Positions 52,592-62,100 of a stretch of 64,000 nucleotides of DNA are shown here, one piece after another. Location: assembly GCF_014645515.1 (NCBI RefSeq), contig NZ_BMLW01000001.1:124001-188000 (forward strand). The letters are read 5' to 3'. The notes under the pieces were generated by a model. It did no database searches. It was given only the letters and a program-made list of their open reading frames with translations, and was not told where the DNA came from. The stretch is from Oceanobacillus neutriphilus (GTDB lineage Bacteria > Bacillota > Bacilli > Bacillales > Amphibacillaceae). A program made the translations under genes and the position numbers. The stretch's first letter is position 1. Each line of letters opens with the position of its first letter.

Positions 52592-53151
52592 GAGCGTTCA
52601 CCCTCTTCCTCTTTCTTCTTTACCGGAAGAGCAAATGCGATAATTAAGAGGATACCAATCACGATTCCCGGATGAATATGCAGGATATTTAAAACAACAA
52701 AAATAATAGCAAGCATAATGAAAGCCGTCAACCAGCCCAACCCTTTTCCCGCTTTATATAAAAATTGCCAGGTAAGGACAGCCATCATCATACCGACAAC
52801 AGCCACAACAGCAGCTGTCATGCCTTTGACCCAATCAAATTCACGAACCTCTGATAATGTTCTTAATAAAATAATAATCAATAAAACGGTTGGAACAACA
52901 GAAGCAATTAACGCATTCAGCATTCCTACCCAGCCTGATACACGATAGCCGATATAACCTGCCAATTTTGTGGCTATTGGTCCCGGCAAAGTATTACTGA
53001 TCGACAGCATATCAATAAATTCGTCCTCATCCATCCATTTATACTTCTCAACTGCTTCCTTCCGCATTAACGGAATGGAGGCCGGCCCGCCGCCGAAGCC
53101 CAACATTCCTACCCGGAAGAAAGCAATAAAAATATCCCATTGCTTTTTCAT
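52588..53151 (-). CDS. Chromate transporter chain, YwrB/ChrA type (first)
   Basis: A 187-residue CHR-domain membrane protein: GMLGFGGGPASIPLMRKEAV, TLPGPIATKLAGYIGYR, then hydrophobic helices and a basic/acidic tail (VKKKEEEGERS). Partner of the following gene. It begins 35 bases after the gamma-glutamyltransferase stop with AGAAGGG upstream, so the three genes form an operon. Confidence 0.88.
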   Translation of the reverse strand: MKKQWDIFIAFFRVGMLGFGGGPASIPLMRKEAVEKYKWMDEDEFIDMLSISNTLPGPIATKLAGYIGYRVSGWVGMLNALIASVVPTVLLIIILLRTLSEVREFDWVKGMTAAVVAVVGMMMAVLTWQFLYKAGKGLGWLTAFIMLAIIFVVLNILHIHPGIVIGILLIIAFALPVKKKEEEGERS

Positions 53152-53186
53152 GAATATAACCCTTCTCTACACCATTTTTCATTTAC

Positions 53187-54797
53187 CTACCATACAGCAA
53201 TATGTCCATCTGCACGTGACTCTGTCCCTCCGGCAAGCACGCCTGTTTTCGGGTCACGCCAGATAATCTGCCCGCGCCCAAAACTGTTCGGCTCCAGCTG
53301 TATTTGAATATCATGCCCTTTTTGCCGTAATTCTTGAGCAATTGTATAAGAAAATCGATTCTCTACCTCTATCTTTTTCTCTTTCATCCATTGCCATCTT
53401 GGTGCATCCAAAGCGGCTTGCGGGTGAAGCCCAAAATCAATCGTATTCATTACAATCTGTACATGACCCTGAGGCTGCATAAAACCGCCCATGATGCTAA
53501 ACGGGCCAACAGCTTCATTATCCTTAGTAACAAAACCTGGGATAATTGTATGAAAGGTCTTTTTTCCGCCTTCTAATACATTGATATGCGTCTTATCCAT
53601 TGAAAAATCGAAACCACGATTTTGCATAGCAATACCTGTCCCCGGGATAACGATACCTGAACCAAACCCCATATAATTACTTTGAATAAAGGAAACCATA
53701 TTTCCTTCCTCATCAGCTGTGGCTAAATAGACTGTTCCACTGCCAGAAGGCTCGCCCGCTTCAGGAAGAATCGCTTCCTCACCAATAAGGGCTCTTCTTT
53801 GAGCTGTATATTGATCACTCAGCAGCTGCTCCGTCGTATAGCGCATCTTCGGTTCCTCGGTAATATGCTTTTTCCCATCTTCAAAAGCCAGCTTGATCGC
53901 TTCCATTTGTTTATGATATGTATCCACGGATTCTTTTGTTGTAAATTCAAGTCCTTGCAGAATATTCAATGCCTCCAGTGCAATAATCCCCTGCCCATTC
54001 GGAGGGATCTCCCAAATATCATAGCCTCGATAATTTACTTTTATCGGATCTACCCATTCTGCTTCACATTTTTTTAAATCTGCCTTCGTTAAAAATCCAC
54101 CTGCTTCTTTAGAAGCCTGTGCTATTTTTTCAGCCAGATTTCCTTCGTAAAATGATTTTGCATTGGTTCCTGCAATTTCTTCTAACGTAGCCGCATGATC
54201 AGCTGATTTCCAGATTCCCCCTACTTTTGGAGCCCTGTCATTTGGTGCGAAGGTTTCAAACCATGCTGTAAAATCATGTCCCTCTTCCTTTTTATACATC
54301 TGATACGCTCTTTTCCAAAAGCGGGCCAGTATCGGTGAAACCGGGAATCCTTCACGGGCATAACGGATAGCCGGCTGCAGGGTTTCTTTCAACGATAACT
54401 TGCCGAAACGTCCGGATAATTCAGCCCATGCTTTAGGCACACCCGGTACCGTAACAGGAATCCATCCGAATTTTGGAATAGCATCATATCCTTTTTCTTT
54501 TACTGCTTCTATGGAAATATTCTCCGGGGATCTTCCGCTGCCATTTAATCCGTGTAATTTTCCCTTTGTCCATACAAGCGCAAAGGCATCTCCGCCAATT
54601 CCGTTTGAAGTAGGCTCTACAACTGTTAAGCAAGCCGCTGTCGCAATAGCAGCATCAATGGCATTACCTCCTTTTTTCAGGATTTCCAAACCTGCTTCTG
54701 CCGCCAAAGGCTGTGTTGTGGCAACCATTCCTTTTTTTGCGTATACAGATTCTCTTGCAATTGCATAAGGATTAAATTTATTATGTATATGCTCCAT
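53187..54797 (-). CDS. ywrD: Gamma-glutamyltransferase-like protein YwrD
   Basis: Ntn-hydrolase of 536 residues. The autocatalytic cleavage site is before T355 in PSGSGTVYLATAD; other family blocks are GGNAIDAAIATAACLTVVEP, SNGIGGDAF and GGFMQPQGHVQI. There is no signal peptide, unlike secreted Ggt, so it is cytoplasmic as is B. subtilis YwrD. Likely acts on glutathione-like or gamma-glutamyl compounds. AAAGGATGAG precedes the ATG. Cotranscribed with the chromate transporter pair, as in B. subtilis; a link to thiol or metal stress is inference. Confidence 0.88.
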   Translation of the reverse strand: MEHIHNKFNPYAIARESVYAKKGMVATTQPLAAEAGLEILKKGGNAIDAAIATAACLTVVEPTSNGIGGDAFALVWTKGKLHGLNGSGRSPENISIEAVKEKGYDAIPKFGWIPVTVPGVPKAWAELSGRFGKLSLKETLQPAIRYAREGFPVSPILARFWKRAYQMYKKEEGHDFTAWFETFAPNDRAPKVGGIWKSADHAATLEEIAGTNAKSFYEGNLAEKIAQASKEAGGFLTKADLKKCEAEWVDPIKVNYRGYDIWEIPPNGQGIIALEALNILQGLEFTTKESVDTYHKQMEAIKLAFEDGKKHITEEPKMRYTTEQLLSDQYTAQRRALIGEEAILPEAGEPSGSGTVYLATADEEGNMVSFIQSNYMGFGSGIVIPGTGIAMQNRGFDFSMDKTHINVLEGGKKTFHTIIPGFVTKDNEAVGPFSIMGGFMQPQGHVQIVMNTIDFGLHPQAALDAPRWQWMKEKKIEVENRFSYTIAQELRQKGHDIQIQLEPNSFGRGQIIWRDPKTGVLAGGTESRADGHIAVW

Positions 54798-54964
54798 CTG
54801 CTCATCCTTTCAGAGGTATTTCTATTTTTTGCGGAGAAACAGTATATTCCGGCAAATATACATGGAATATGCTTTATTCTATTATCTTTCTAGTCTATCA
54901 TATTTGTTCTTGAATCTGTATGTGTTCTTGCCAGACCGTACATTTCTTCTTCTGTTAATTGTAT

Positions 54965-55006
54965 AAAAAAAGACCCTTCCTACCTTTGTAATAGGAAAAG
55001 CCTTTT
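54965..55006 (-). terminator. Terminator of the M20-DUF3100 operon
   Basis: On the minus strand AAAAGGCTTTTCCTA pairs with TAGGAAGGGTCTTTT along all 15 positions (with G-U pairs), followed by TTTATAC. It is 8 bases after the stop. Confidence 0.8.
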
Positions 55007-55014
55007 GGAATACT

Positions 55015-55500
55015 CTAATTACCAGCGAGGAAAAGTCCAAGCTGTGCTAATAAGGCACTGCATACATAAGTACCTGCGAAAACAAATACAGCTACAATTG
55101 CGACTTTCCAAGATGTTTTTCGCAAATCAACAAGGCGGTTCGCTACAGAAATTCCGGCAACAGTCAGAATCGGTGTTGTAATAGCCAGAAAATCAACAGC
55201 CTGAATTGCTTCAACAAAAAAGTCTGAGACCAGACACATGGTTAGGGATGTGATAGACACCCAGCCTAAAATCGGGAAATCACGAATAACCTTAATCGGA
55301 ACCAATTTCATTAAATCGGCAATAATAACGCCGATAAAAGAAAATAACCAAAGGATGCCTAAACCGACAAAGGTCATGGATGTAATTGGTGTAGAGTCCG
55401 GATTTTTGATTAACTTAATTTCCTGTGCAAATAAAATTAATGCTACACTTAATAACAGTACTAAAGCATAACGGACATAACGGCGCATTGTCGGACTCAT
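55015..55500 (-). CDS. Membrane protein, partner of DUF3100 (161 residues)
   Basis: Five hydrophobic helices (for example YALVLLLSVALILFA, LGILWLFSFIGVIIADLM, ILTVAGISVANRLVDL and VAIVAVFVFAGTYVCSALLA). Its ATG overlaps the DUF3100 stop by four bases (ATGA), so the two products are made together and may form one transporter. Not recognised as a named family. Confidence 0.75.
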   Translation of the reverse strand: MSPTMRRYVRYALVLLLSVALILFAQEIKLIKNPDSTPITSMTFVGLGILWLFSFIGVIIADLMKLVPIKVIRDFPILGWVSITSLTMCLVSDFFVEAIQAVDFLAITTPILTVAGISVANRLVDLRKTSWKVAIVAVFVFAGTYVCSALLAQLGLFLAGN

Positions 55501-56288
55501 TTTTTGTCACCTCTAACTAAATACTTATACATAAACTGCTGTAACGGGGCCGCAAGAAATACCATGGTAAAGGTTCCTATAAAACTTGTTAACAGCTGGC
55601 TGGCTGAAGCATAAGCTAAAATCGTACTCTCCATTTCTGGAACTCTCGCAACCAGTGTTGCAGACGCTGCACTCATCATACTTCCTGATCCTACCCCGGA
55701 CGCCATTGCCAGCGCTTCGACCCGAAATCCGAAATCAAGTAAAATAGGTGCAAAAATACTAAAGAATATCGTTCCAAACAACGTACCAATAACATAGAGC
55801 GAGATAACTCCCCGCCCTTCAGGAGATTCCAGCGTATATTTTTCAGAGATATAAGCAAGTTCCCCTTCTCTGCCTATTCCTAATGTTGCTCCAATTGCTT
55901 CACGGCGCAAACCGATTAATATAGCTATCGGCAGCCCGATAAGAACCGTACCAAGGTTACCAATTTCCTGAATGATAAACACCCAGCCAACCTGTAAGAT
56001 TTCCCGAATCTGCGGTGCCACATCTGATCCATATCTGGCCATCAAAGGCAGCATAATAAAAATTAAGTATTTACTGGCAAAATCAACATTCTTCTTACTA
56101 TAAATCTTTTTCAGAATACCTTTCCTTAAGAACGGCAAAGCAAGAATCATAGCAATTGCAATCGCAAATACTAAGGGGAGCATAGAGATGGTCATGGAGC
56201 CTATCGAAATGGCCTGAATCCCAATCAGCTCAGCCGCAGCAATGATCGCTAGTACAAAAACTAAAAAGTAAATAAAGTTTTTAACCAT
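55497..56288 (-). CDS. DUF3100-family membrane protein
   Basis: A 263-residue protein with about eight helices. The conserved stretches GLRREAIGATLGIGREGELAY, GVISLYVIGTLFGTIFFS and MASGVGSGSMMSAASATLVA resemble DUF3100 proteins, of unknown function. It lies 35 bases behind an M20 amidohydrolase and overlaps the next membrane gene, a set-up that suggests import or export of the hydrolase's substrate or product. GAGGAATAT precedes the ATG. Confidence 0.78.
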   Translation of the reverse strand: MVKNFIYFLVFVLAIIAAAELIGIQAISIGSMTISMLPLVFAIAIAMILALPFLRKGILKKIYSKKNVDFASKYLIFIMLPLMARYGSDVAPQIREILQVGWVFIIQEIGNLGTVLIGLPIAILIGLRREAIGATLGIGREGELAYISEKYTLESPEGRGVISLYVIGTLFGTIFFSIFAPILLDFGFRVEALAMASGVGSGSMMSAASATLVARVPEMESTILAYASASQLLTSFIGTFTMVFLAAPLQQFMYKYLVRGDKK

Positions 56289-56323
56289 ATATATTCCTCA
56301 ATTCCTAAATGTAATTAGTTGGA

Positions 56324-57583
56324 TTAATCAACAATTTGGTTAATGACGGAAAGGTATTCCGAATAAGAACGCTTGTACAATTTTTTCTTATCTACATTTT
56401 TATCGATATTTTCTAATACCTCCGCAACAAATTCCGGAAAGATACGATAGATAAATTCTGGATCCACATCAATAAAATCATCTCCATGAATTGTTCCAGT
56501 AAAGCCGCTGTATCCAATTTGAATACATGGAATCATATAGGACAAATCACCAATATCTCCAGCCGCACTAATAAAGCTTTCATTATCGATTTCGTCAATT
56601 TCTGAAAAATTATTAAATACAGACTGCGCAAAGGTTGATAGATATCTGTCCTGGATAAAAGGCAGGTACCCCATTTGTGTCTGTGTCGCTACTTCTCCCT
56701 GCAAGGCAATGGCACTGCCTCTGGCTGCATCATCCAGCTTTACTGCTGCTTCTTTTAAATAATCAACTGTTTTGGTCCGAAGATCTGTACCAACCGTAAT
56801 TTCATTCGGAATAACATTAGTAGACATATCTGATCCCATCACAATTGGATTAATACGGACGTGTTCCTTCTCATCCAGCTGCTGTCTCATTAGACCGACT
56901 GCTGTATTAAAAACTGTTGACATGCTGTATGCGTTCTTGCTGGAAAATGGATCAAACCCGGCATGTGTTGCTTTTCCTTTAAAGGTATATTTCTTATAAA
57001 GAAAACCGGCTAAATCACAATTCACATTCACTGTTCTATTATCAAATTCCCCACCAATGGCATGGACGCAAATAGCTAAATCAATATCATCAAACACACC
57101 AAGCTTCATCGCCTCCGGCTTCCCGCCATAATGTGTGATGGTTCCCTGTTCGATTAATTCGTCCCGGTAAACTAAATCTAAATATTCTTCCGCCGGAACA
57201 AAGACAAAAGTTATTTTATTTTTCCAATTTCTGCTGGCATTCGTTTTCACATAATAACGGTAAACAGCAAGTGCAATGGCCACCTGCGTATAATGGCCGC
57301 AGTTATGAGCCGCCCCTGTTTCTTTATCTGCATACATATGTGATGGAGCATACACTGCATCCAGCTCGGCAATAAAAGCAATATGAGTATCCCCGTCTTC
57401 TGGACCTAATGTGGTCTTGAAGCCCGTGGTACTGAAATGCTCAATCTCAATATTGGGATTAACTTCCTTCAAAAAGCGGATAATATTTTCTTTTGTCCGC
57501 TGCTCTTTATAACCCAGTTCCGGATGATGATAAATGTCCTCTGCAAAGTCTTTTATCTGCTGATACTGTTCTTTAAAAAACAT
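56324..57583 (-). CDS. M20-family amidohydrolase
   Basis: Metal-dependent amidohydrolase of 419 residues (M20D-like). Metal ligands lie in AHNCGHYTQ (Cys and His), VPAEEY (Glu pair), the His in AICVHAIGG and the late TIHGDDF. A dimerisation insert occupies about residues 185-300. Related enzymes act on N-acyl amino acids, indole conjugates or p-aminobenzoyl-glutamate. The ribosome site AAAGGAG is 14 bases from the ATG at 57583, so initiation may be weak. First gene of the operon with the DUF3100 pair. Confidence 0.85.
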   Translation of the reverse strand: MFFKEQYQQIKDFAEDIYHHPELGYKEQRTKENIIRFLKEVNPNIEIEHFSTTGFKTTLGPEDGDTHIAFIAELDAVYAPSHMYADKETGAAHNCGHYTQVAIALAVYRYYVKTNASRNWKNKITFVFVPAEEYLDLVYRDELIEQGTITHYGGKPEAMKLGVFDDIDLAICVHAIGGEFDNRTVNVNCDLAGFLYKKYTFKGKATHAGFDPFSSKNAYSMSTVFNTAVGLMRQQLDEKEHVRINPIVMGSDMSTNVIPNEITVGTDLRTKTVDYLKEAAVKLDDAARGSAIALQGEVATQTQMGYLPFIQDRYLSTFAQSVFNNFSEIDEIDNESFISAAGDIGDLSYMIPCIQIGYSGFTGTIHGDDFIDVDPEFIYRIFPEFVAEVLENIDKNVDKKKLYKRSYSEYLSVINQIVD

Positions 57584-57784
57584 AATAAATTCTGAACGCT
57601 CCTTTTTCAGCCTATTAAAGTGTTAAAGCATGATAATATCTTACCATTCGACAAATTTCACGTCAATACAGCTTTTTCTAAGTTTTTAGATATTTGTTGA
57701 ATTAAATGTAGCTGCTATTGTTCTAATGAGTTTCACAGATTGAATAATCACAGCCGCAGCAAACACTGTATAAGTGTTTAAAGC

Positions 57785-57838
57785 AAAACAAAACGTATGA
57801 TATCAGTTTATAAATTACCTTTGACATCATACGCTTCC
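57785..57838 (-). terminator. Terminator of asnO
   Basis: On the minus strand CGTATGATGTCA pairs with TGATATCATACG (one G-U pair) and TTTTGTTTTGC follows. About 25 bases after the asnO stop. Confidence 0.75.
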
Positions 57839-57863
57839 TTTTTCAATCTATTAAACAGTCACT

Positions 57864-59708
57864 CTACTCACTAACCTCTATATCATATTTTCTCAGCCAA
57901 TAATCAATCTGGCAGAGATGTGCGATCAATTGCGGACCGCGCATCAGTTGACCGTACCAGGGATCTTTAAACTCTGCCCCGGCGCTTTCTACAATTCTTT
58001 CGACCTTGTCTTTCTTTAAAAATTCAAAGATTCTTGCTTCTGAATCGGTTAAGATTTTCCGCATCCACTGGGACACTTGCTCTGTATATTCCGGCTGGAA
58101 GGTTCTTGGATAAGGACTCTTCTTCCGATAAAGAACCTCCTGTGGCAAAATTCCTTCCATTGCCTTCCGCAAAATACCTTTCTCCCGTCCATTTGCCATC
58201 TTCATTTCCCAGGGAATATTCCAGACATACTCGACCAGATGATGATCTGCATATGGAACACGTACCTCCAGCCCTGCTCCCATGCTCATCCGGTCTTTTC
58301 TATCCAACAGCTGAGACATAAACCACTGCATATTTAAATAAAACAATTCTCTCCGTCTGGCATCGGCCTTGCTTTCGCCATCCAGACGCGGGGTCTCATC
58401 TATCGTTGCTTGATATCTGTCCTGCACATAGTCTGCAATCTGTAATTTACTTTGCCAATCATCATGCAGTAAACCAATTCTTCCGTCTAATGAACGTATC
58501 CACGGAAAGCTGTCTCCCGCTGCGGTTGGATCATGGAACCAGGGATACCCGCCGAATACTTCATCTGCACACTCTCCTGATAAAGCTACTGTTGTATGCT
58601 CCTTCATTTGACGGCAGAACCATAATAAGGAAGAATCAATATCTGCCTGCCCCGGCTGATCTCTCACCTCTACCGCTTCTTTTAATAAGGATGCAAGCTC
58701 CAGCCCAGTAATTACTTCTTCATGATGATCTGTTGAGAAAGTCTCCACCATTTTTTCAATCCATTTTTGATCACTGGAGGGCTGAAACTTACTCGCCTGG
58801 AAATACTTATTATTTCCCTGATAATCTAATGAGAAGGTAGATAAAGCGCCCAGCCCGTTTTCTTTGTAATGTTTTGCAGCGATAGCTGTAATAGCACTGG
58901 AATCTAAACCGCCTGACAAGAAAATTGCTACCGGAACATCTGATACCAGCTGCTGCTCCACTGAATCAATGAATAGAGTCCGTACTTTTTCTGTTGTCTC
59001 CTCCAAAGAATCCTTATGCTCTTTACTTTCCAGGTTCCAGTAACGCCAAACCTTTTTTCCTGCTCTGGTCACGGTCATCGCATGCCCGGCTCTTAATTCA
59101 TCAATATCTTTAAAGAGCCCATGTCCAGGTGTTCTTGACGGTCCTAGGCCAAAAATTTCAGAAAGACCGGTACGGTCAATATTGGTTGTTACCTGCGGGT
59201 GGGCAAGTAGTGCCTTTATTTCCGAGCCATATATAAACGTTTTTCCCTTCTCACTATAAAAAAGCGGTTTTACCCCTAAGCGATCCCGTGCAATAAACAG
59301 TTTCTCTGCCGCATCATCCCAAATAGCAAACGCAAAAATTCCATTCAAATGGTCTACACAGTCTTCCTTCCACTCCATATAGCTGGTTAACAGCACCTCT
59401 GTATCGGAGGATGTAGTAAAAGTATACCCCCGCTGCATCAAACTTTTACGTAATGCTTCTGTATTATAAAGCTCTCCATTATAACAGATAACATATTTCT
59501 TATGTTCCGACTCTTTCTGCATTGGCTGCTTCCCGCCTTCTAAATCTATAACAGAAAGACGTTTATGCCCGAATCCAACATGACCTTCCAGCCAATAACC
59601 CGTTGCATCTGGACCGCGCAAAGATAATGTATTTGTCATCTTTTCTAGTATTTCACGCTCGTCACTTGCCCGTTTATCCCAGCTGATAAATCCGGTAATT
59701 CCACACAA
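57864..59708 (-). CDS. asnO: Glutamine-hydrolysing asparagine synthetase
   Basis: Makes asparagine from aspartate, glutamine and ATP. In 614 residues: class II glutaminase with N-terminal nucleophile Cys2 (MCGITGF), SLRGPDATG and NGELYN; synthetase domain with PP-motif FLSGGLDSSAI and ALSGECADEVFGG. Length and C-terminus (LCQIDYWLRKYDIE) match B. subtilis AsnO (YisO). The start codon is TTG at 59708, forced by the need for Cys at position 2; GAGAGG lies about 13 bases upstream. In B. subtilis asnO is sporulation-linked; no sigma site was identified here. Confidence 0.93.
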   Translation of the reverse strand: MCGITGFISWDKRASDEREILEKMTNTLSLRGPDATGYWLEGHVGFGHKRLSVIDLEGGKQPMQKESEHKKYVICYNGELYNTEALRKSLMQRGYTFTTSSDTEVLLTSYMEWKEDCVDHLNGIFAFAIWDDAAEKLFIARDRLGVKPLFYSEKGKTFIYGSEIKALLAHPQVTTNIDRTGLSEIFGLGPSRTPGHGLFKDIDELRAGHAMTVTRAGKKVWRYWNLESKEHKDSLEETTEKVRTLFIDSVEQQLVSDVPVAIFLSGGLDSSAITAIAAKHYKENGLGALSTFSLDYQGNNKYFQASKFQPSSDQKWIEKMVETFSTDHHEEVITGLELASLLKEAVEVRDQPGQADIDSSLLWFCRQMKEHTTVALSGECADEVFGGYPWFHDPTAAGDSFPWIRSLDGRIGLLHDDWQSKLQIADYVQDRYQATIDETPRLDGESKADARRRELFYLNMQWFMSQLLDRKDRMSMGAGLEVRVPYADHHLVEYVWNIPWEMKMANGREKGILRKAMEGILPQEVLYRKKSPYPRTFQPEYTEQVSQWMRKILTDSEARIFEFLKKDKVERIVESAGAEFKDPWYGQLMRGPQLIAHLCQIDYWLRKYDIEVSE

Positions 59709-59849
59709 ATCTCATCATCCTCTCTGGCAAACTGTCCAGCTCCTCATTAGCTTATGCTCTTTTGGGCGTGTTCGTGAACAAACAGGAGGATTTTTTGAAA
59801 AAAACGTTGCACTTATGCAATACCAAAGTTAATCCTTTTTATTTGTGCT

Positions 59850-60530
59850 TTACTTTTCCTTAATAGAGATACCCTCTGAACCGCCGATAATAACAGTGTC
59901 AGCCATATCAATAAATAATCCTGTTTCAACAACTCCGACTATGGACTGTAATTTCCGGTCTAAACCTGCCGGATCCTTAATCTTTTCAAACGGGCAGTCC
60001 ACGATATAATTTCCATTGTCTGTGATAAGCGTCTCTCCATCCTTCAATCGAAGTACGGGAGTGCATCCCAGCTTCTCTATTTCATAGGCTGTACGTTCCC
60101 AGGCAAACGGCAGAATTTCTACCGGCAATGCAAATGCTCCTAAATGATCTACCATCTTTGACTCATCCACAATAATAATTAATTTCTTCGCTGCCTGTGC
60201 AATAATTTTTTCCCTGAATAATGCTGCTCCGCCGCCCTTGATTAACTGAAAATCCGGATCTACCTCATCTGATCCGTCAATCGTTATATCCAACTCTTTT
60301 GTGGTTTCAAAATCTGTCAAAGGGACTCCAAATTCTTTGGCCCATTCCCCTGTCATAATAGAGGATGGAATTCCTTCTATCTCTAAACCTTCCTGCTTTA
60401 CTCTTTCACCTAAAGCACGTACAAACCAATATACTGTTGATCCGAACCCTATACCTACTTTCATACCGTCCTTTACTAATGATGCGGCTTTTTCGCCGAC
60501 AGCTTTTTTTAGTTGATCTTGTGTGTTCAC
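59850..60530 (-). CDS. rpiA: Ribose-5-phosphate isomerase A
   Basis: Interconverts ribose-5-P and ribulose-5-P in the pentose phosphate pathway. The 226 residues contain GIGFGSTVYWFV, IDGSDEVDP, LIKGGGAALFREKI with the catalytic Glu, and IIVDESK. The start codon is GTG at 60530 with AGGAGG 8 bases upstream. Many Bacillaceae rely on RpiB; here RpiA is present. Monocistronic or weakly linked to the asnO transcript (141-base gap). Confidence 0.95.
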   Translation of the reverse strand: MNTQDQLKKAVGEKAASLVKDGMKVGIGFGSTVYWFVRALGERVKQEGLEIEGIPSSIMTGEWAKEFGVPLTDFETTKELDITIDGSDEVDPDFQLIKGGGAALFREKIIAQAAKKLIIIVDESKMVDHLGAFALPVEILPFAWERTAYEIEKLGCTPVLRLKDGETLITDNGNYIVDCPFEKIKDPAGLDRKLQSIVGVVETGLFIDMADTVIIGGSEGISIKEK

Positions 60531-60622
60531 GATGAATTCCTCCTGAATGAAGTCTCGTTTTATGTATCCGTATCCATTATAGCGTATATGAGAGTTTTTA
60601 GAAATGGACGATTATCGGATAT

Positions 60623-61876
60623 TTACTTAAGCTTTCGCACAGATGAAAACAGCATTGGAATACCGGCCATAAGAATAATACCTAAACCTGTTATTTTAAT
60701 AACAAGTGCCGCATTGGTAGCCTCAATTAGAAAACCAAAAATCCAATAACCGACAGGAAGCAAAACAAGTCCTCCAAACATATCAATGCTTGTTATCCGA
60801 CCTAATTTATCATTATCAATAAGATCCTGCAGTAAACTCTCCCACACAATGATAAATGTGGTCATTAAAAATCCAATAATTGTAGTAATAAACAGTGTAA
60901 TAATTATGGAATGACTTAATGTCAATAAAAATACAGCGATTCCTGTAAAGCCTATTAAAGTATAGTATAGAATCCCCCGGGAAGGGAGGTTTTTCTGCCG
61001 CCCCATCCAAAAAGCACTTAATAAAGCTCCAATGGCCATGGAAGATAAAGTAAATCCGTAGACTTCAGCTCCTGAAAGTTCAGCAGTTTGAAAGGTTTCT
61101 CTAATATAGATTGGGAGGGCAATAACATCAAAAGATGCGACGAAAATATTGTTAATAGAAGAAACAAGAATACCGATAAATAACCAGTTGATCGATTTAA
61201 CTGTTTTAAAACCATCTGCTAAGTCTTTCCAATAGCTTTGCTTATTGTCTTTCTCGTCACTTGTTTTAGCTGTTTTATGATATAGATGGATAGTTGATAT
61301 AAATAATGCTGAAAATAAAAAAGTAAAAGTATTAATGCCAAATACAACAAATATACCAACAGCTGAAATTAAGAATCCTCCTGCCACAGGTGCAAGCATT
61401 TGACTGACTTGCCTTGAGATAGCTCTTAAGGAGTTTGCGTTAACCAGTTGATCTTTCCGCACTAATTGTGGAATAATACCTCTTGTTGTCGGCCGGGAAA
61501 ATGTGCTTACAATTCCAAGAGATGCGGTCAGCCCATAAACATGAAACATTTTTAATTCACCAAATAACAAAAGCAGAAAAATAAGGAAAACGCTTAAAGT
61601 TTTGATTAAATCAGTGATTACTAATGTATATTTTCGATTCCAGCGGTCAGTAAAAACCCCTCCAAATATTAACACAATTGCCTGGGGGGCTATATAAAAT
61701 GTATTAGCAAGACTCAGCTCAGCAGCTCCGCCATTTATATGGAAGACTAAAAAGGGCAATGCTGCCTGATACATAGAAGCTCCAAAAACAGAAACAGACT
61801 GTCCTAACCAAAACCTGAAAAAGTTTTGGTTGGATAATGTATTTAAAAGGTTCGATTTAAAAAGTTTTTTTAACAT
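60623..61876 (-). CDS. MFS exporter (MefA/DHA3-like)
   Basis: A 417-residue major facilitator with about 12 helices. FRFWLGQSVSVFGASMYQAA in helix 1, GGVFTDRWNRKYTLVITDLI (motif A) and FSRPTTRGIIPQLVRKDQLV are typical of the MFS_3/macrolide-efflux branch. Substrates in this branch are often antibiotics, but this cannot be read here. No ribosome binding site precedes the ATG at 61876; a short frame with a good ribosome site ends 17 bases upstream and could couple translation. Confidence 0.85.
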   Translation of the reverse strand: MLKKLFKSNLLNTLSNQNFFRFWLGQSVSVFGASMYQAALPFLVFHINGGAAELSLANTFYIAPQAIVLIFGGVFTDRWNRKYTLVITDLIKTLSVFLIFLLLLFGELKMFHVYGLTASLGIVSTFSRPTTRGIIPQLVRKDQLVNANSLRAISRQVSQMLAPVAGGFLISAVGIFVVFGINTFTFLFSALFISTIHLYHKTAKTSDEKDNKQSYWKDLADGFKTVKSINWLFIGILVSSINNIFVASFDVIALPIYIRETFQTAELSGAEVYGFTLSSMAIGALLSAFWMGRQKNLPSRGILYYTLIGFTGIAVFLLTLSHSIIITLFITTIIGFLMTTFIIVWESLLQDLIDNDKLGRITSIDMFGGLVLLPVGYWIFGFLIEATNAALVIKITGLGIILMAGIPMLFSSVRKLK

Positions 61877-61892
61877 TATTTTTTTAACCTAA

Positions 61893-61979
61893 CTATTTAC
61901 TTTCCATGTATGTAGGAGTGCTCATGTTGGAAGCATAAATGACATTACTAACTTCAGTTCGATTTCTAATTTTATCCAA
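61893..61979 (-). CDS. Possible 28-residue leader peptide of the MFS gene
   Basis: From TTG at 61979, with GGAGGG 8 bases upstream, a frame of 28 codons begins MDKIRNRTEVSNVIYASNMS and ends at TAG 61893. The MFS start codon lies 17 bases further and has no ribosome site of its own. It may be a regulatory leader or a real small peptide. No homologue is known to me; the alternative is a chance frame. Confidence 0.35.
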   Translation of the reverse strand: MDKIRNRTEVSNVIYASNMSTPTYMESK

Positions 61980-62062
61980 AATAAAATCCCTCCTGGAAGT
62001 TTAACAGTTTTAGTTTTTCATAAACGAACAAATATTCATCCATTTCATTTAAATATAGTAAA

Positions 62063-62093
62063 AGAAAAGACTCACAAACTGCGAGTCTTTTCT
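62063..62093 (-). terminator. Terminator of the oligopeptide-binding protein gene
   Basis: AGAAAAGACTC pairs perfectly with GAGTCTTTTCT; TTTACT follows on the minus strand, 8 bases after the stop. Confidence 0.8.
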
Positions 62094-62100
62094 ATTGTTT

